Part shown: positions 26,357 to 34,563 of the stretch, piece by piece
Layout: every line of letters starts with the position of its first letter
How positions within the stretch are numbered: position 1 is the first letter of the stretch
Assembly (NCBI RefSeq): GCF_014138045.1
Contig: NZ_JACGXA010000001.1
Span: 2,465,001-2,529,000, forward strand
Source: Nocardioides ginsengisegetis
GTDB lineage: Bacteria > Actinomycetota > Actinomycetes > Propionibacteriales > Nocardioidaceae
DNA length: 64,000 nucleotides
Reading direction: 5' to 3'
The notes under the pieces: model-generated
What the model was told of the DNA's origin: nothing
Database searches by the model: none
The model's input: only the letters and a program-made list of their open reading frames with translations
Position numbers and translations under genes: made by a program

Positions 26357-27712
26357 ATGGACGTCATCACCCTCGAGGTGCCCGAGCTGGGCAACCGCTG
26401 TCACCTGGTCCACGACGGCGCCTCCGCCCTCGTCGTCGACCCGCCCCGCCACCTGACTGCCGTGGAGCGCGCCGCCGAGGACGCGGGCGTCGAGATCGCC
26501 GCCGTCGCCGACACCCACGTGCACAACGACTACCTCTCCGGAGCCCTGGGCCTGGCCCGTCGCCACGGAGCCGACTACCTGCTCGCCGCCGACGAGCACG
26601 TCGCCTTCGAGCGCGTCGGGGTGCGCGGCGGCGAGCTGGTGCAGGTCGGCGGGCTCGAGGTGCGGGTGCTCGACACCCCCGGCCACACTCGCCACCACCA
26701 GTCGTTCCACGTGACCGACCCCGCGCACGGCGCCGGTCACCCCGGTGCCGTCTTCAGCGGCGGGAGCCTCCTGGACGGGACAGTCGGCCGCACCGACCTG
26801 GTCCACGAGAACATGACCACCGCGCTGGCCCGGGCCCAGTGGTCCAGCGCCCGGGACCTGGCCGCGCTCGACCCGGCGACGCACCTGCACCCGACCCATG
26901 GGTTCGGCAGCTTCTGCGCGTCGACGGCGGCCGGCAGCTCCTGCACGACCCCCACGATCGGCGGGCAGCTGGCGACCAACCCGGCACTGCTCGCGGACTG
27001 CGAGGAGTTCGTGGCGGACCTGTTGGCCGGATTCGGCCCGATCCCGGCGTACTACGACCACATGGGGCCGCTCAACCGGGTGGCCGCCGGCCGCGCCCTC
27101 CCCCGTCCTGCCCGGGCAGTGGGGAGCGAGGAGCTTGCCGACGCCGTGTCCCGGGGTGCCTGGGTGGTCGACCTGCGCGACCGCGCCGACTTCGCCGCCG
27201 GCCACCTCACCGACACGGTCGGCGTGGAGTACTCCACCCAGTTCGCGACGTACGTCGGATGGCTGGCGCCCTGGGAGCACGAGCTCGTGCTGCTCACCGA
27301 CCGGCTGCCCGACCTCGCCCCGGCGATCCGCGACCTGGCCGCGATCGGCATCGAGGGCGTCGGGATCCACGTCCTCGGGGATGACGCCCCGCTCGAGTCG
27401 TCCTTCGCACGCACCGACTGGGCCGGCTTCCGCAGCCACCCCGGCGGGCGCGTGGTCGTCGACGTGCGTCAGCGCGACGAGTGGGAGGCCGGACGCCTGC
27501 CGGGCGCCGTGCACGTCCCCGTCCAGGACGTGGCCGACCGCGCCGGCGAGCTGCCGGCGGGCGAGCTGTGGGTGCACTGCCGCTCGGGCTACCGGGCCGG
27601 CATCGCCGCAAGCCTGCTGCACCGGCTCGGCCGCCGGGTCGTGCACGTCGACGACGCCTGGGACCGGGTCAGCGAGCTGGACATCCCGACCGAGCGGGGC
27701 CTCGCCGCCTGA
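26357..27712 (+). CDS. persulfide dioxygenase - rhodanese fusion (CstB/ETHE1-like)
   Basis: The 451-residue protein has three parts. Residues 1-240 are a metallo-beta-lactamase fold with THVHNDYLSG (the HxHxD iron motif with tyrosine, as in persulfide dioxygenases) and DTPGHTRHH. Residues about 260-345 are a rhodanese-like domain without a catalytic cysteine. Residues about 360-450 are an active rhodanese with HCRSGYRAG. This is the layout of CstB, which oxidises persulfides and makes thiosulfate. It would detoxify persulfide in the cytoplasm. It is followed by sulfur-related genes on the same strand. No CstR/BigR regulator is in view. Confidence 0.85.
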   Translation: MDVITLEVPELGNRCHLVHDGASALVVDPPRHLTAVERAAEDAGVEIAAVADTHVHNDYLSGALGLARRHGADYLLAADEHVAFERVGVRGGELVQVGGLEVRVLDTPGHTRHHQSFHVTDPAHGAGHPGAVFSGGSLLDGTVGRTDLVHENMTTALARAQWSSARDLAALDPATHLHPTHGFGSFCASTAAGSSCTTPTIGGQLATNPALLADCEEFVADLLAGFGPIPAYYDHMGPLNRVAAGRALPRPARAVGSEELADAVSRGAWVVDLRDRADFAAGHLTDTVGVEYSTQFATYVGWLAPWEHELVLLTDRLPDLAPAIRDLAAIGIEGVGIHVLGDDAPLESSFARTDWAGFRSHPGGRVVVDVRQRDEWEAGRLPGAVHVPVQDVADRAGELPAGELWVHCRSGYRAGIAASLLHRLGRRVVHVDDAWDRVSELDIPTERGLAA

Positions 27713-27753
27713 GCTTCCAACCCTGGCCGACCCGCTCCGTGAGACGGGGGTCT

Positions 27754-27803
27754 TGCCCTTCAGGCAATCTTTAGTAAGTTACTAGTGTTTATATAGAAGG
27801 GCA
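27754..27803 (+). promoter_or_regulatory. AT-rich inverted repeat before the SBP56-like gene
   Basis: TGCCCTTC (27754-27761) and GAAGGGCA (27796-27803) are perfect complements enclosing a 34-base AT-rich core that includes TTTAGTAAGTTACTAG and TATATA. The core is strikingly AT-rich for this genome and is probably a promoter and/or operator. The ribosome-binding site GGAGG follows at 27821. Alternatively TTGCC...GGCAA (27754-27767) is a weak terminator for the upstream gene. Confidence 0.45.
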
Positions 27804-27833
27804 CATGGGGCCCCTATCTCGGAGGTAAGCACC

Positions 27834-29810
27834 TTGAGCAACCACACCCCACGGAACGTCCCCCGACGCCCAGGCAGACGCCTGCGCACCGTCGGTGCCG
27901 CGGCGGCCGTCCTCGGCCTCGCGGCGACGTTCCACAGCACCGGTGGCGCGTCCGCGGCCACGTTGCCGTCCAGCGGCGACGACCTCGGCCCGGTCGGCAC
28001 CGACCCGGGAGCCAGCTCTCTGCTCCAGACGCTGCTCCAGGCAGCCACCGGCGTCGTCACCGACACCAGCAAGGTGGCCGGTCGCGACGGCAAGACCTAC
28101 TGGATCGAGAACCACATCGAGAGCAAGGCGCTCCCGGCGTCCGCGCTCGACGGCCTCGGCCTCCCCTCGCTGGGCGGCATCCCGGCCGGGGACTCCGGGG
28201 GCACCGTCGCGGACGACGGCATCCGGCGCGAGTACCTCGTCGTGTGGGCCGGTGACAACAACGTGCTCGACAAGAGCGGCGCCGAGCTCACCGCGCTCCC
28301 GAAGTCGGTCGGGACGGACCTGATCGGCCAGAAGGACCTGGTCGGCCCCGACTTCTTCGCGGTCGTCGACGCCACCAAGGGCTCCCCGTCCTACGGCACC
28401 GTGGTCAACACCGCGACCGTCGGCCCGCTCGTGGAGAACGAGCCGCACCACATGCAGTACATCTGGCACAAGGGCAACAACATCTTCGCCGGCGGCCTCT
28501 TCACCGACGTCACCTACGTCGTGGACACCTCGCAGCTCCCGAAGCTGACGCTCAAGGCCGTCAACCTGCCGCAGGACACGGTCTGCGGCTCGGTCCCGGA
28601 CGCCTACTGGGTCACCAAGGACGGTGATGCCTACGGCACCTACATGGGCGGCCCGGACCTGCCCGGTCCGTGCACCTACACCGACGGCAGCGTCCGCGTC
28701 GGCAACGGCTTCGGCGGCTCGCCCGGCGAGCTGGTCCGCCTCGACAAGGACGGCAAGACGCTCAGCGAGGCTCCGGCCGCGACCGAGACGCCCGAGGACA
28801 CCCAGCGCTGCGACAACATCCCCGCGCTGCCCGCGCCGACGTGCGCCAACCCGCACGGCGTCCAGGCCCGCGAGGACCTCGGCATCCTGGTCAGCAGCGA
28901 CTACAACGAGCCGCGCAACATCATCCTCAACCCGGTGTCCTCGCCCTCGTCCTACCTCCGTCGACCGACGGTCCGCACCTGGGACATCTCCGACGAGGAC
29001 CACCCGAAGCTCAAGGCGGTCTCGTTCCTGCCCGACGGCCCGCGCGTGGGCAAGGTGCCGCACCAGGAGGAGCCGCGCGCGGCCATGGAGACCACGGTGA
29101 CCAACCTGCCGGGCCACAAGGGTGCGTTCGCCGAGACCATGCAGGGCGGCGCGATCTACTACGCCCCCGACATCACCGCGGAGAAGCCCGAGTGGCGTGA
29201 GGTCTTCGACCTCACCACCTCGAACAAGCTGACCGACCCCAACAGCAACTGGTACGGCGGCGGCAGCAACGGCGGCTGGCTCCAGACGAGCCTGGACGAC
29301 AAGTACCTCTACCACGCCGTCGTGGGCCGCCAGCCCTCCGGCGACGACAAGGGGTCCCCGCCGTACATCCTCAAGCTGGACATCCAGAAGCTCCTGGCGT
29401 CCGGCGACAGCCCGCAGTGCAACATCGACACGCTCGACGAGGTCACCGCGGGGGGCGCCGAGAGCGACTGCCCCGCGGTGGTCGACACGTTGCCGGCGCC
29501 GGGCGGACCGCACTGGGGCGCGCTGGACAACCTCCAGCTCGGCGAGGACGGCTACTACCACGAGACCACCGACGTACGCCGGATCGCGTACTCGAACTAC
29601 TTCGTGGCCCGCACCGGCCTCAACGGCGACCACCGCGTCTGCCTGGCCGACGTCCTCGCGGACGAGACGCTCGCGCTCGACACGAAGTTCCGTGACACCA
29701 CGGGCGAGACCTGCATCGACTTCGACCGAGCCTCCTGGCCGCACGGCGACTGGGGTCCGGCGAAGCCGCACTCGATGCTCTTCGTGACGGCCGACGACGA
29801 CGTCAAGTGA
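27834..29810 (+). CDS. secreted selenium-binding protein 56 / methanethiol-oxidase-like protein
   Basis: The 658-residue protein has a TTG start, supported by GGAGG nine bases upstream, and an export signal (hydrophobic AAAAVLGLAATF after RRPGRRLR). The body matches the beta-propeller pattern of SBP56 in order: EPHHMQYIW then YVVDTS; CANPHGVQAREDLGILVSSD; TVRTWDISDEDHP; and GGWLQTSLDDKYLY with a ...LDIQKLL strand. Bacterial members (MtoX) oxidise methanethiol to formaldehyde, sulfide and peroxide in the periplasm and use copper. The flanking persulfide dioxygenase and sulfur transporter fit this. The match is from memory of the family and moderately distant, so the activity is inference. Confidence 0.65.
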   Translation: MSNHTPRNVPRRPGRRLRTVGAAAAVLGLAATFHSTGGASAATLPSSGDDLGPVGTDPGASSLLQTLLQAATGVVTDTSKVAGRDGKTYWIENHIESKALPASALDGLGLPSLGGIPAGDSGGTVADDGIRREYLVVWAGDNNVLDKSGAELTALPKSVGTDLIGQKDLVGPDFFAVVDATKGSPSYGTVVNTATVGPLVENEPHHMQYIWHKGNNIFAGGLFTDVTYVVDTSQLPKLTLKAVNLPQDTVCGSVPDAYWVTKDGDAYGTYMGGPDLPGPCTYTDGSVRVGNGFGGSPGELVRLDKDGKTLSEAPAATETPEDTQRCDNIPALPAPTCANPHGVQAREDLGILVSSDYNEPRNIILNPVSSPSSYLRRPTVRTWDISDEDHPKLKAVSFLPDGPRVGKVPHQEEPRAAMETTVTNLPGHKGAFAETMQGGAIYYAPDITAEKPEWREVFDLTTSNKLTDPNSNWYGGGSNGGWLQTSLDDKYLYHAVVGRQPSGDDKGSPPYILKLDIQKLLASGDSPQCNIDTLDEVTAGGAESDCPAVVDTLPAPGGPHWGALDNLQLGEDGYYHETTDVRRIAYSNYFVARTGLNGDHRVCLADVLADETLALDTKFRDTTGETCIDFDRASWPHGDWGPAKPHSMLFVTADDDVK

Positions 29811-29817
29811 CCACCAG

Positions 29818-31089
29818 GTGACGTCGCACAGTGACAGCACCCGCGGGCGGGACCTCCGGTCCCGCCCGCGGGCGGCACTCGTCCTCGCTCCCGCCGCCGC
29901 GGTGGCAGCGCTGGTCGTCGGCGGGGCGGTCTACGCCGGCTCCGACACGTGGGAGGGCACGTCGGGGCCACCTCGTGAGGGCAATGCGCTCGTGACCGAC
30001 TGGCAGGCGCGCAACCAGGGGCAGCAGGTGCTCGGCGGGTCACGCACCCCCGGCACCCCGACCATCCAGCGGATCCGGCACGACGACGTGCAGTTCACGG
30101 TGACGGTCGCCCCGGCCCGGCCGGGCCGCAACCTGGTGCGCGTCGACGCCACCCCCATCGGCGACACCCACCGGCACCGGGGACTCCCCGTGCTCGTCGG
30201 GACCGGGCCGCACGACATGGTCCGCGCGGTGCCGCGACCTGGCACCGACGGGCTGTGGGCGGTCGTGGACCTGCCCGAGGGCCAGGGCACCGTCCTGGTC
30301 TCGCACGGGCCGCGGCACCGGGTCCCGTTCGCGGTCGAGACCGGCATCGCCGGGTCGGGCGCCCCCGACACCTCGGCCTGGACCTCGTCCGACGGCCCGG
30401 AGTGCCTGACCTCGGCGACCGGGTCCCTGATCGCCGGCGGCCTCGCCCCCACCACCTGCCCGGCCGAGGACCTCACCGCCGCCGACCGCGGCGCCCTCGT
30501 CTCGGTGGTGGCCACCCTGGCCTCCCGCGGGGTGACCGAGCTGGCCGTCGAGGCGGACGGCTCGCCCCGGAGCCGGGCCGCGTACGCCGCGGTCCGCGAG
30601 GCGGCCACCGCCCACCATGTCCGCGTGGTCGACCCCGCCGACCCGCCCGGCACCCGCAACGCGCTGCTCGTGGTCAGCGGGTGGGCCGACGCGGCGCGAA
30701 CGCTGACCCGCACCACCGCCCTGCCGCTCGCCCGGCAGCCGATGCGCTCGGACGGCACCTGGCTGGCGCCGTGGCTACTGACCCCGCAGGTCGTGGACTC
30801 GACGCTGGGGGCGATCCTCCCGCTCGACTTCGACGTTCGCGATCCCGCTGCCCAGGAGTTCAGCCAGACCCTGGTGCGCTGGTTCCCCGGCCAGTCCCCC
30901 ACCGCGGCGGGCTACCTGGCCTGGCGCGCCCAGCACGGCGACGACCCGGACCCCTGGTCGCTGTACGCCGCCACCCGGGCGGCGTACATGCCGGCCCAGG
31001 GCCACCACCAGCACCACGAGACCGCCGTCGCCTGGTTCCCCGGCGGCACGGTCACCCCAGTCGGCCTGCTCGCGCCCGCGAGCTCGTAG
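29818..31089 (+). CDS. membrane-anchored exported protein of unknown function, HHQHH patch
   Basis: I do not recognise this 423-residue protein. One hydrophobic segment (about residues 19-41) follows an Arg-rich N-terminus, so most of it is outside the membrane. Residues about 75-105 (VQFTVTVAPARPGRNLVRV) weakly resemble the YtkA/CopC-like beta-sandwich. Two cysteines lie near 197 and 216, and GHHQHH at 395-400 could bind a metal. The segment QVVDSTLGAILPLDFDVRD looks like part of a ligand-binding domain. It sits seven bases after the SBP56-like gene and 13 before the transporter gene, so it is co-expressed. A role in copper delivery to the SBP56-like protein is speculation. Confidence 0.7.
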   Translation: MTSHSDSTRGRDLRSRPRAALVLAPAAAVAALVVGGAVYAGSDTWEGTSGPPREGNALVTDWQARNQGQQVLGGSRTPGTPTIQRIRHDDVQFTVTVAPARPGRNLVRVDATPIGDTHRHRGLPVLVGTGPHDMVRAVPRPGTDGLWAVVDLPEGQGTVLVSHGPRHRVPFAVETGIAGSGAPDTSAWTSSDGPECLTSATGSLIAGGLAPTTCPAEDLTAADRGALVSVVATLASRGVTELAVEADGSPRSRAAYAAVREAATAHHVRVVDPADPPGTRNALLVVSGWADAARTLTRTTALPLARQPMRSDGTWLAPWLLTPQVVDSTLGAILPLDFDVRDPAAQEFSQTLVRWFPGQSPTAAGYLAWRAQHGDDPDPWSLYAATRAAYMPAQGHHQHHETAVAWFPGGTVTPVGLLAPASS

Positions 31090-31102
31090 CGAAAGGAAGC
31101 AG

Positions 31103-32389
31103 ATGTCCATCACCGAACGCTCCGGAGGCGCCGGCACCCGCCGCCTCGGCGTGCCTCCACGCGAGGCGCGGCTCGCCCCGCCCCCGGCCGCCGAGGCTCC
31201 GCCGCCGCAGGTCGGCGTCGTGCTGGCCGGCCTCGCCACGGCCCTCGTCCTCGGACTCGTCGTCTTCAGCCGGTCCGGAGAGATCCCCGCGATCCTCTTC
31301 GCGCTCGGGCTCGCCCTTGGGTTCGTGCTGTTCCACAGCCGCTTCGGCTTCACCTCCGCCTGGCGCCAGCTGGTCGCGGTTCGCCAGGGCAAGGCGCTGC
31401 GCGCCCACATGCTGATGCTGGCGGTGGCCTGCACGCTGTTCGCGCCGATCCTCGCCACGCAGGCGTCGTACGGCGACGTGCCGGCGCTGCCCTCGCTCGC
31501 GCCGATCGGCTTCGGGCTCTTCGTCGGGTCGTTCCTCTTCGGCGTCGGGATGCAGCTGGGCGGCTCGTGCGCGTCCGGCACGCTCTTCGCCATCGGCAGC
31601 GGCCAGACCGCGATCCTGCTGACGCTCGCCGGCTTCGTGACGGGCTCGGTGCTGGGCGCGTACACGTTCAGCTTCTGGACCACCACGCTGCCCTCGCACC
31701 CGCCGGTGTCGCTGGCCGACACGTTCGGCGGCTACCTCGGCGCCTGGGCGGTCTCCCTCGCGGTCATGGCGGCGATCGTCGCGGTGACCTACGTGATCGC
31801 GCGGCGCGGCGACGTGCCGCCGGTCGAGGAGCCCCCGGTCGCCACGGGGGCGGCCCGGGCCGTGCGCGGGTCGTGGCCGCTGTGGGTCGGCGCCCTGCTG
31901 CTGGCCGGCCTCAACGCCGTCACGCTGTACGTGTCGGGTGGCGCGTGGGGTGTCACCTTCGCGTTCTCGCTGTGGGGCTCGAAGCTGCTCGACGCGCTCG
32001 GGGTCGACGTGTTGTCCTGGCCGTTCTGGCAGGACCCGGCCAACCTGGCGAAGTACCAGGCGGGCTTCCTCGCCGAGAAGACCTCGGTCATGGACCTCGG
32101 CATCATCGTCGGGGCGCTCGTCGCCTCGGCCGCGGCGGGTGCCTTCGTGGTGCACCGCCGGATCCCCGGGAAGCTCGCACTCGGCGCCGTCCTCGGCGGT
32201 GTGCTCATGGGCTACGGCGCGCGGATCGCGTTCGGCTGCAACATCGGCGCCTACTTCGGCGGCATCGCCTCCTTCAGCCTGCACGGCTGGCTGTGGGGCC
32301 TGATGGCGCTGGCCGGCACCTTCGTCGGGCTCCGGCTGCGGCCGCTGTTCGGGCTCACCAACCCCAAGCCGGCGGACTCCGTCTGCTGA
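31103..32389 (+). CDS. YeeE/YedE family sulfur-compound transporter
   Basis: The 428-residue membrane protein has about nine to ten hydrophobic segments. The two family hallmarks are GGSCASGTLF (about residue 157) and FGCNIGAYFGG (about 378), whose cysteines pass thiosulfate or sulfane sulfur across the membrane in characterised members. An N-terminal cytoplasmic, Pro-rich stretch precedes the first segment. GAAAGGAAG lies seven bases upstream of the ATG. It is the last gene of the operon before a strong hairpin. Direction and substrate are inferred from the family. Confidence 0.85.
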   Translation: MSITERSGGAGTRRLGVPPREARLAPPPAAEAPPPQVGVVLAGLATALVLGLVVFSRSGEIPAILFALGLALGFVLFHSRFGFTSAWRQLVAVRQGKALRAHMLMLAVACTLFAPILATQASYGDVPALPSLAPIGFGLFVGSFLFGVGMQLGGSCASGTLFAIGSGQTAILLTLAGFVTGSVLGAYTFSFWTTTLPSHPPVSLADTFGGYLGAWAVSLAVMAAIVAVTYVIARRGDVPPVEEPPVATGAARAVRGSWPLWVGALLLAGLNAVTLYVSGGAWGVTFAFSLWGSKLLDALGVDVLSWPFWQDPANLAKYQAGFLAEKTSVMDLGIIVGALVASAAAGAFVVHRRIPGKLALGAVLGGVLMGYGARIAFGCNIGAYFGGIASFSLHGWLWGLMALAGTFVGLRLRPLFGLTNPKPADSVC

Positions 32390-32410
32390 TCCCGGCGTTA
32401 ATTCGATTGC

Positions 32411-32454
32411 GGCGCCCGGGGCGGGACCTCCACGATGGTCCCGCCCCGGGCGCT
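32411..32454 (+). terminator. strong hairpin terminator of the sulfur operon
   Basis: The arms at 32411-32428 and 32437-32454 (GGCGCCCGG... and its mirror) match at 17 of 18 positions with an eight-base loop. It lies 22 bases after the transporter stop. No T run follows, as usual at this GC content. Confidence 0.8.
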
Positions 32455-32496
32455 GCCACCTCCGCAGCCGTGCCCATGACCGAGAGGAGCCGTGAC

Positions 32497-32595
32497 ATGT
32501 CGATGACTGTCCCCGGCCTGTCCGCAGACCGCACCCCTCTCACCTCATGGAGCACTCACACCGATGTCCCAGGACTTCACGCAACACGAGCTTGA
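32497..32595 (+). CDS. possible 32-residue peptide upstream of the RIO kinase gene
   Basis: MSMTVPGLSADRTPL... ends at 32595, overlapping the RIO kinase start. GAGAGGAG lies seven bases upstream, a better ribosome-binding site than that of the kinase gene. An in-frame ATG at 32476 would add seven residues. It may be a leader peptide that couples translation, or chance. Confidence 0.25.
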   Translation: MSMTVPGLSADRTPLTSWSTHTDVPGLHATRA

Positions 32596-33430
32596 CCCTT
32601 CCTTCGTCTTCGACTTCGAGGCGTACGACGACGACCTCCCGGACGGCCAGCGCTGGTCGACCTGGCTGAGCGTCGAGCCGCTCTGCCGGGGCCCGCAGCC
32701 GCGCCCCGACTGGGTGGTGACCTCCCAGGCCGCCCTCGACACCGACCTCGGCATCCTCAAGACCGGCAAGGAGGCCGACGCGTTCCTGCTGGAGCGCGCC
32801 GTCCCCGGGTCCGAGGCCCTCGGGGAGTCGGTCGTCATGGTGGCCAAGCGCTACCGCAGCACCGACCACCGCAACTTCCACCGCGCCGCGTCCTACACCG
32901 AGGGCCGCAGCATGAAGCGCTCGCGCGACGAGCGCGCCCTCAAGCGCAACAGCACGTGGGGCCGGATCGTCGCCGCCGGCGAGTGGGCGATCTCGGAGTG
33001 GGACGCCCTCAAGCGCTGCCACGAGCTGGGCCTGCCGGTCCCCTACCCCGTCCAGATCGACGGCACCGAGATCCTCATGGAGTGGATCACCGTCGAGGGC
33101 GAGGACGGCACGCAGACGGCCCCGCGGCTGGCGCAGACCCGGCCGGACCCGGTCCTGCTGGCGTCGTACTTCGACCAGCTCCGGGACGCGATGGCCACGA
33201 TGGTGCAGGACGGGATCGTCCACGGCGACCTGTCGCCGTACAACGTCCTCGCGGCCGGCGAGCGGCTGGTCATCATCGACCTGCCGCAGATCGTCGACCT
33301 GGTGGGCAACACCAACGGCATGGACTTCCTGCTCCGCGACTGCACCAACATGTGCACCTGGTTCCGGGCGCGGGGCCTCGACGTCGACGAGCACGACCTC
33401 TTCGGTGACCTGATGGCGCACGCCTTTTGA
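32564..33430 (+). CDS. RIO1-type serine/threonine kinase
   Basis: The 288-residue protein shows GILKTGKEADAFLLERA (nucleotide loop), VVMVAKRYR (ATP-binding lysine), HGDLSPYNVL (catalytic aspartate and asparagine) and IIDLPQIVD (metal aspartate), with FHRAASYTEGRSMKRSRDERA, a RIO1-like insert. It lacks the activation segment of ordinary protein kinases, as RIO kinases do. In archaea and eukaryotes RIO1 works in small-subunit maturation; the bacterial role is not established. GGAG lies 11 bases upstream of the ATG, a weak site. Confidence 0.85.
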   Translation: MSQDFTQHELDPSFVFDFEAYDDDLPDGQRWSTWLSVEPLCRGPQPRPDWVVTSQAALDTDLGILKTGKEADAFLLERAVPGSEALGESVVMVAKRYRSTDHRNFHRAASYTEGRSMKRSRDERALKRNSTWGRIVAAGEWAISEWDALKRCHELGLPVPYPVQIDGTEILMEWITVEGEDGTQTAPRLAQTRPDPVLLASYFDQLRDAMATMVQDGIVHGDLSPYNVLAAGERLVIIDLPQIVDLVGNTNGMDFLLRDCTNMCTWFRARGLDVDEHDLFGDLMAHAF

Positions 33431-33464
33431 GACCTGTTCGGGGGAGCGCCGGCCGAGCGTGGTC

Positions 33465-33470
33465 TAGGTT
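33465..33470 (+). promoter_or_regulatory. leaderless -10 hexamer TAGGTT for the LOG-type gene
   Basis: TAGGTT ends six bases before the GTG at 33477, and there is no ribosome-binding site. Confidence 0.5.
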
Positions 33471-33476
33471 CGCCGC

Positions 33477-34559
33477 GTGAGGCGTTCCCGAGGCCGCGTG
33501 GTCCACGTCGAGTCCCTGGCCGAGTTCGACCGGCGGATCGGCGCGGGTGCCGGGTCGCTGTCGGGGTGGCGGGTGCAGGACGTGGACCTCTCGGACCGGG
33601 GCGCTGCGCTGGCCGGCGCCCGCACGGCCGGAGCGACGTTCCTGGGCTGCACCTTCGCCGAGGGCGAGGCCGCGCGGCTCGAGGCGACGGGCGCCCTGGT
33701 GCTCCCGGCGATCCCCGGCGTGCCGGTCGACACCTACCGCGCCGAGCTCTACACCGCCGCCGAGCTCTACGACTCCCCCACCTACCGCACCACCACGGAC
33801 GCCCGCGCCTACGCGTGGTCGCAGCGGACGGCAGACCCCGACGCGACCCTCGCCCGCGCCCTGCACGACCACGCGATCGACGAGGCACTCACCGCGTGGA
33901 CGGCGACGCGGCGCCTGGTCGGCGTAATGGGCGGGCACGCCGCTGAGCGGGGCTCGGAGGAGTACGCCGCAGCCGCGTCCCTCGGGCGGCTGCTCGGCCG
34001 CGACCACGTGGTGGCGACCGGCGGCGGCCCGGGCGCGATGGAGGCGGCCAACCTGGGCGGCCGCCTGTCGTCGCGACCGGCCGACGCCCTGGACGAGGCC
34101 CTGCGGTCGCTGGCCGCCGTGCCGTCGTACCGGCCCTCGGTCGACGCCTGGGTGGGGGCCGCCCTCGACGTGGACCTGCCGGCGGACAGCGAGTCCCTCG
34201 GGATCCCGACCTGGCACTACGGGCACGAGCCGCCCAACGTCTTCGCGACCGCGATCGCGAAGTACTTCCGCAACGCCACCCGCGAGGCGATCCTGCTCGA
34301 GGTCTGCGACGCGGGGATCGTCTTCCTGCCCGGCGCCGGCGGCACCGTCCAGGAGGTCTTCCAGGACGCGTGCGAGAACTACTACGCCGACGAGTCGTCG
34401 GTCGCGCCGATGGTGCTCGTGGGGGCGACGTACTGGACCGGGACGCTGCCCGCCTGGCCCCTGCTCTCCTCCCTCGCCCGCGGACGCCCGATGGAGGGGC
34501 GGGTGCACCTCGTCGACTCGGTCGAGGAGGCGGCGGACCTGGTGGCCGAGGGCTGCTGA
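33477..34559 (+). CDS. LOG / lysine-decarboxylase-like Rossmann nucleotide-binding protein
   Basis: The 360-residue protein has a C-terminal half (from about residue 140) carrying VMGGHAAERGS, VATGGGPGAMEAANLG and PGAGGTVQEVFQD, the last being a variant of the PGGxGTxxE motif of LOG phosphoribohydrolases. The N-terminal 130 residues are an extension not typical of the short LOG proteins. The family releases cytokinin-type bases or other nucleobases from nucleoside monophosphates. In bacteria the substrate is often unknown. The gene is convergent with rlmN, four bases apart. Confidence 0.7.
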   Translation: MRRSRGRVVHVESLAEFDRRIGAGAGSLSGWRVQDVDLSDRGAALAGARTAGATFLGCTFAEGEAARLEATGALVLPAIPGVPVDTYRAELYTAAELYDSPTYRTTTDARAYAWSQRTADPDATLARALHDHAIDEALTAWTATRRLVGVMGGHAAERGSEEYAAAASLGRLLGRDHVVATGGGPGAMEAANLGGRLSSRPADALDEALRSLAAVPSYRPSVDAWVGAALDVDLPADSESLGIPTWHYGHEPPNVFATAIAKYFRNATREAILLEVCDAGIVFLPGAGGTVQEVFQDACENYYADESSVAPMVLVGATYWTGTLPAWPLLSSLARGRPMEGRVHLVDSVEEAADLVAEGC

Positions 34560-34563
34560 GCGG

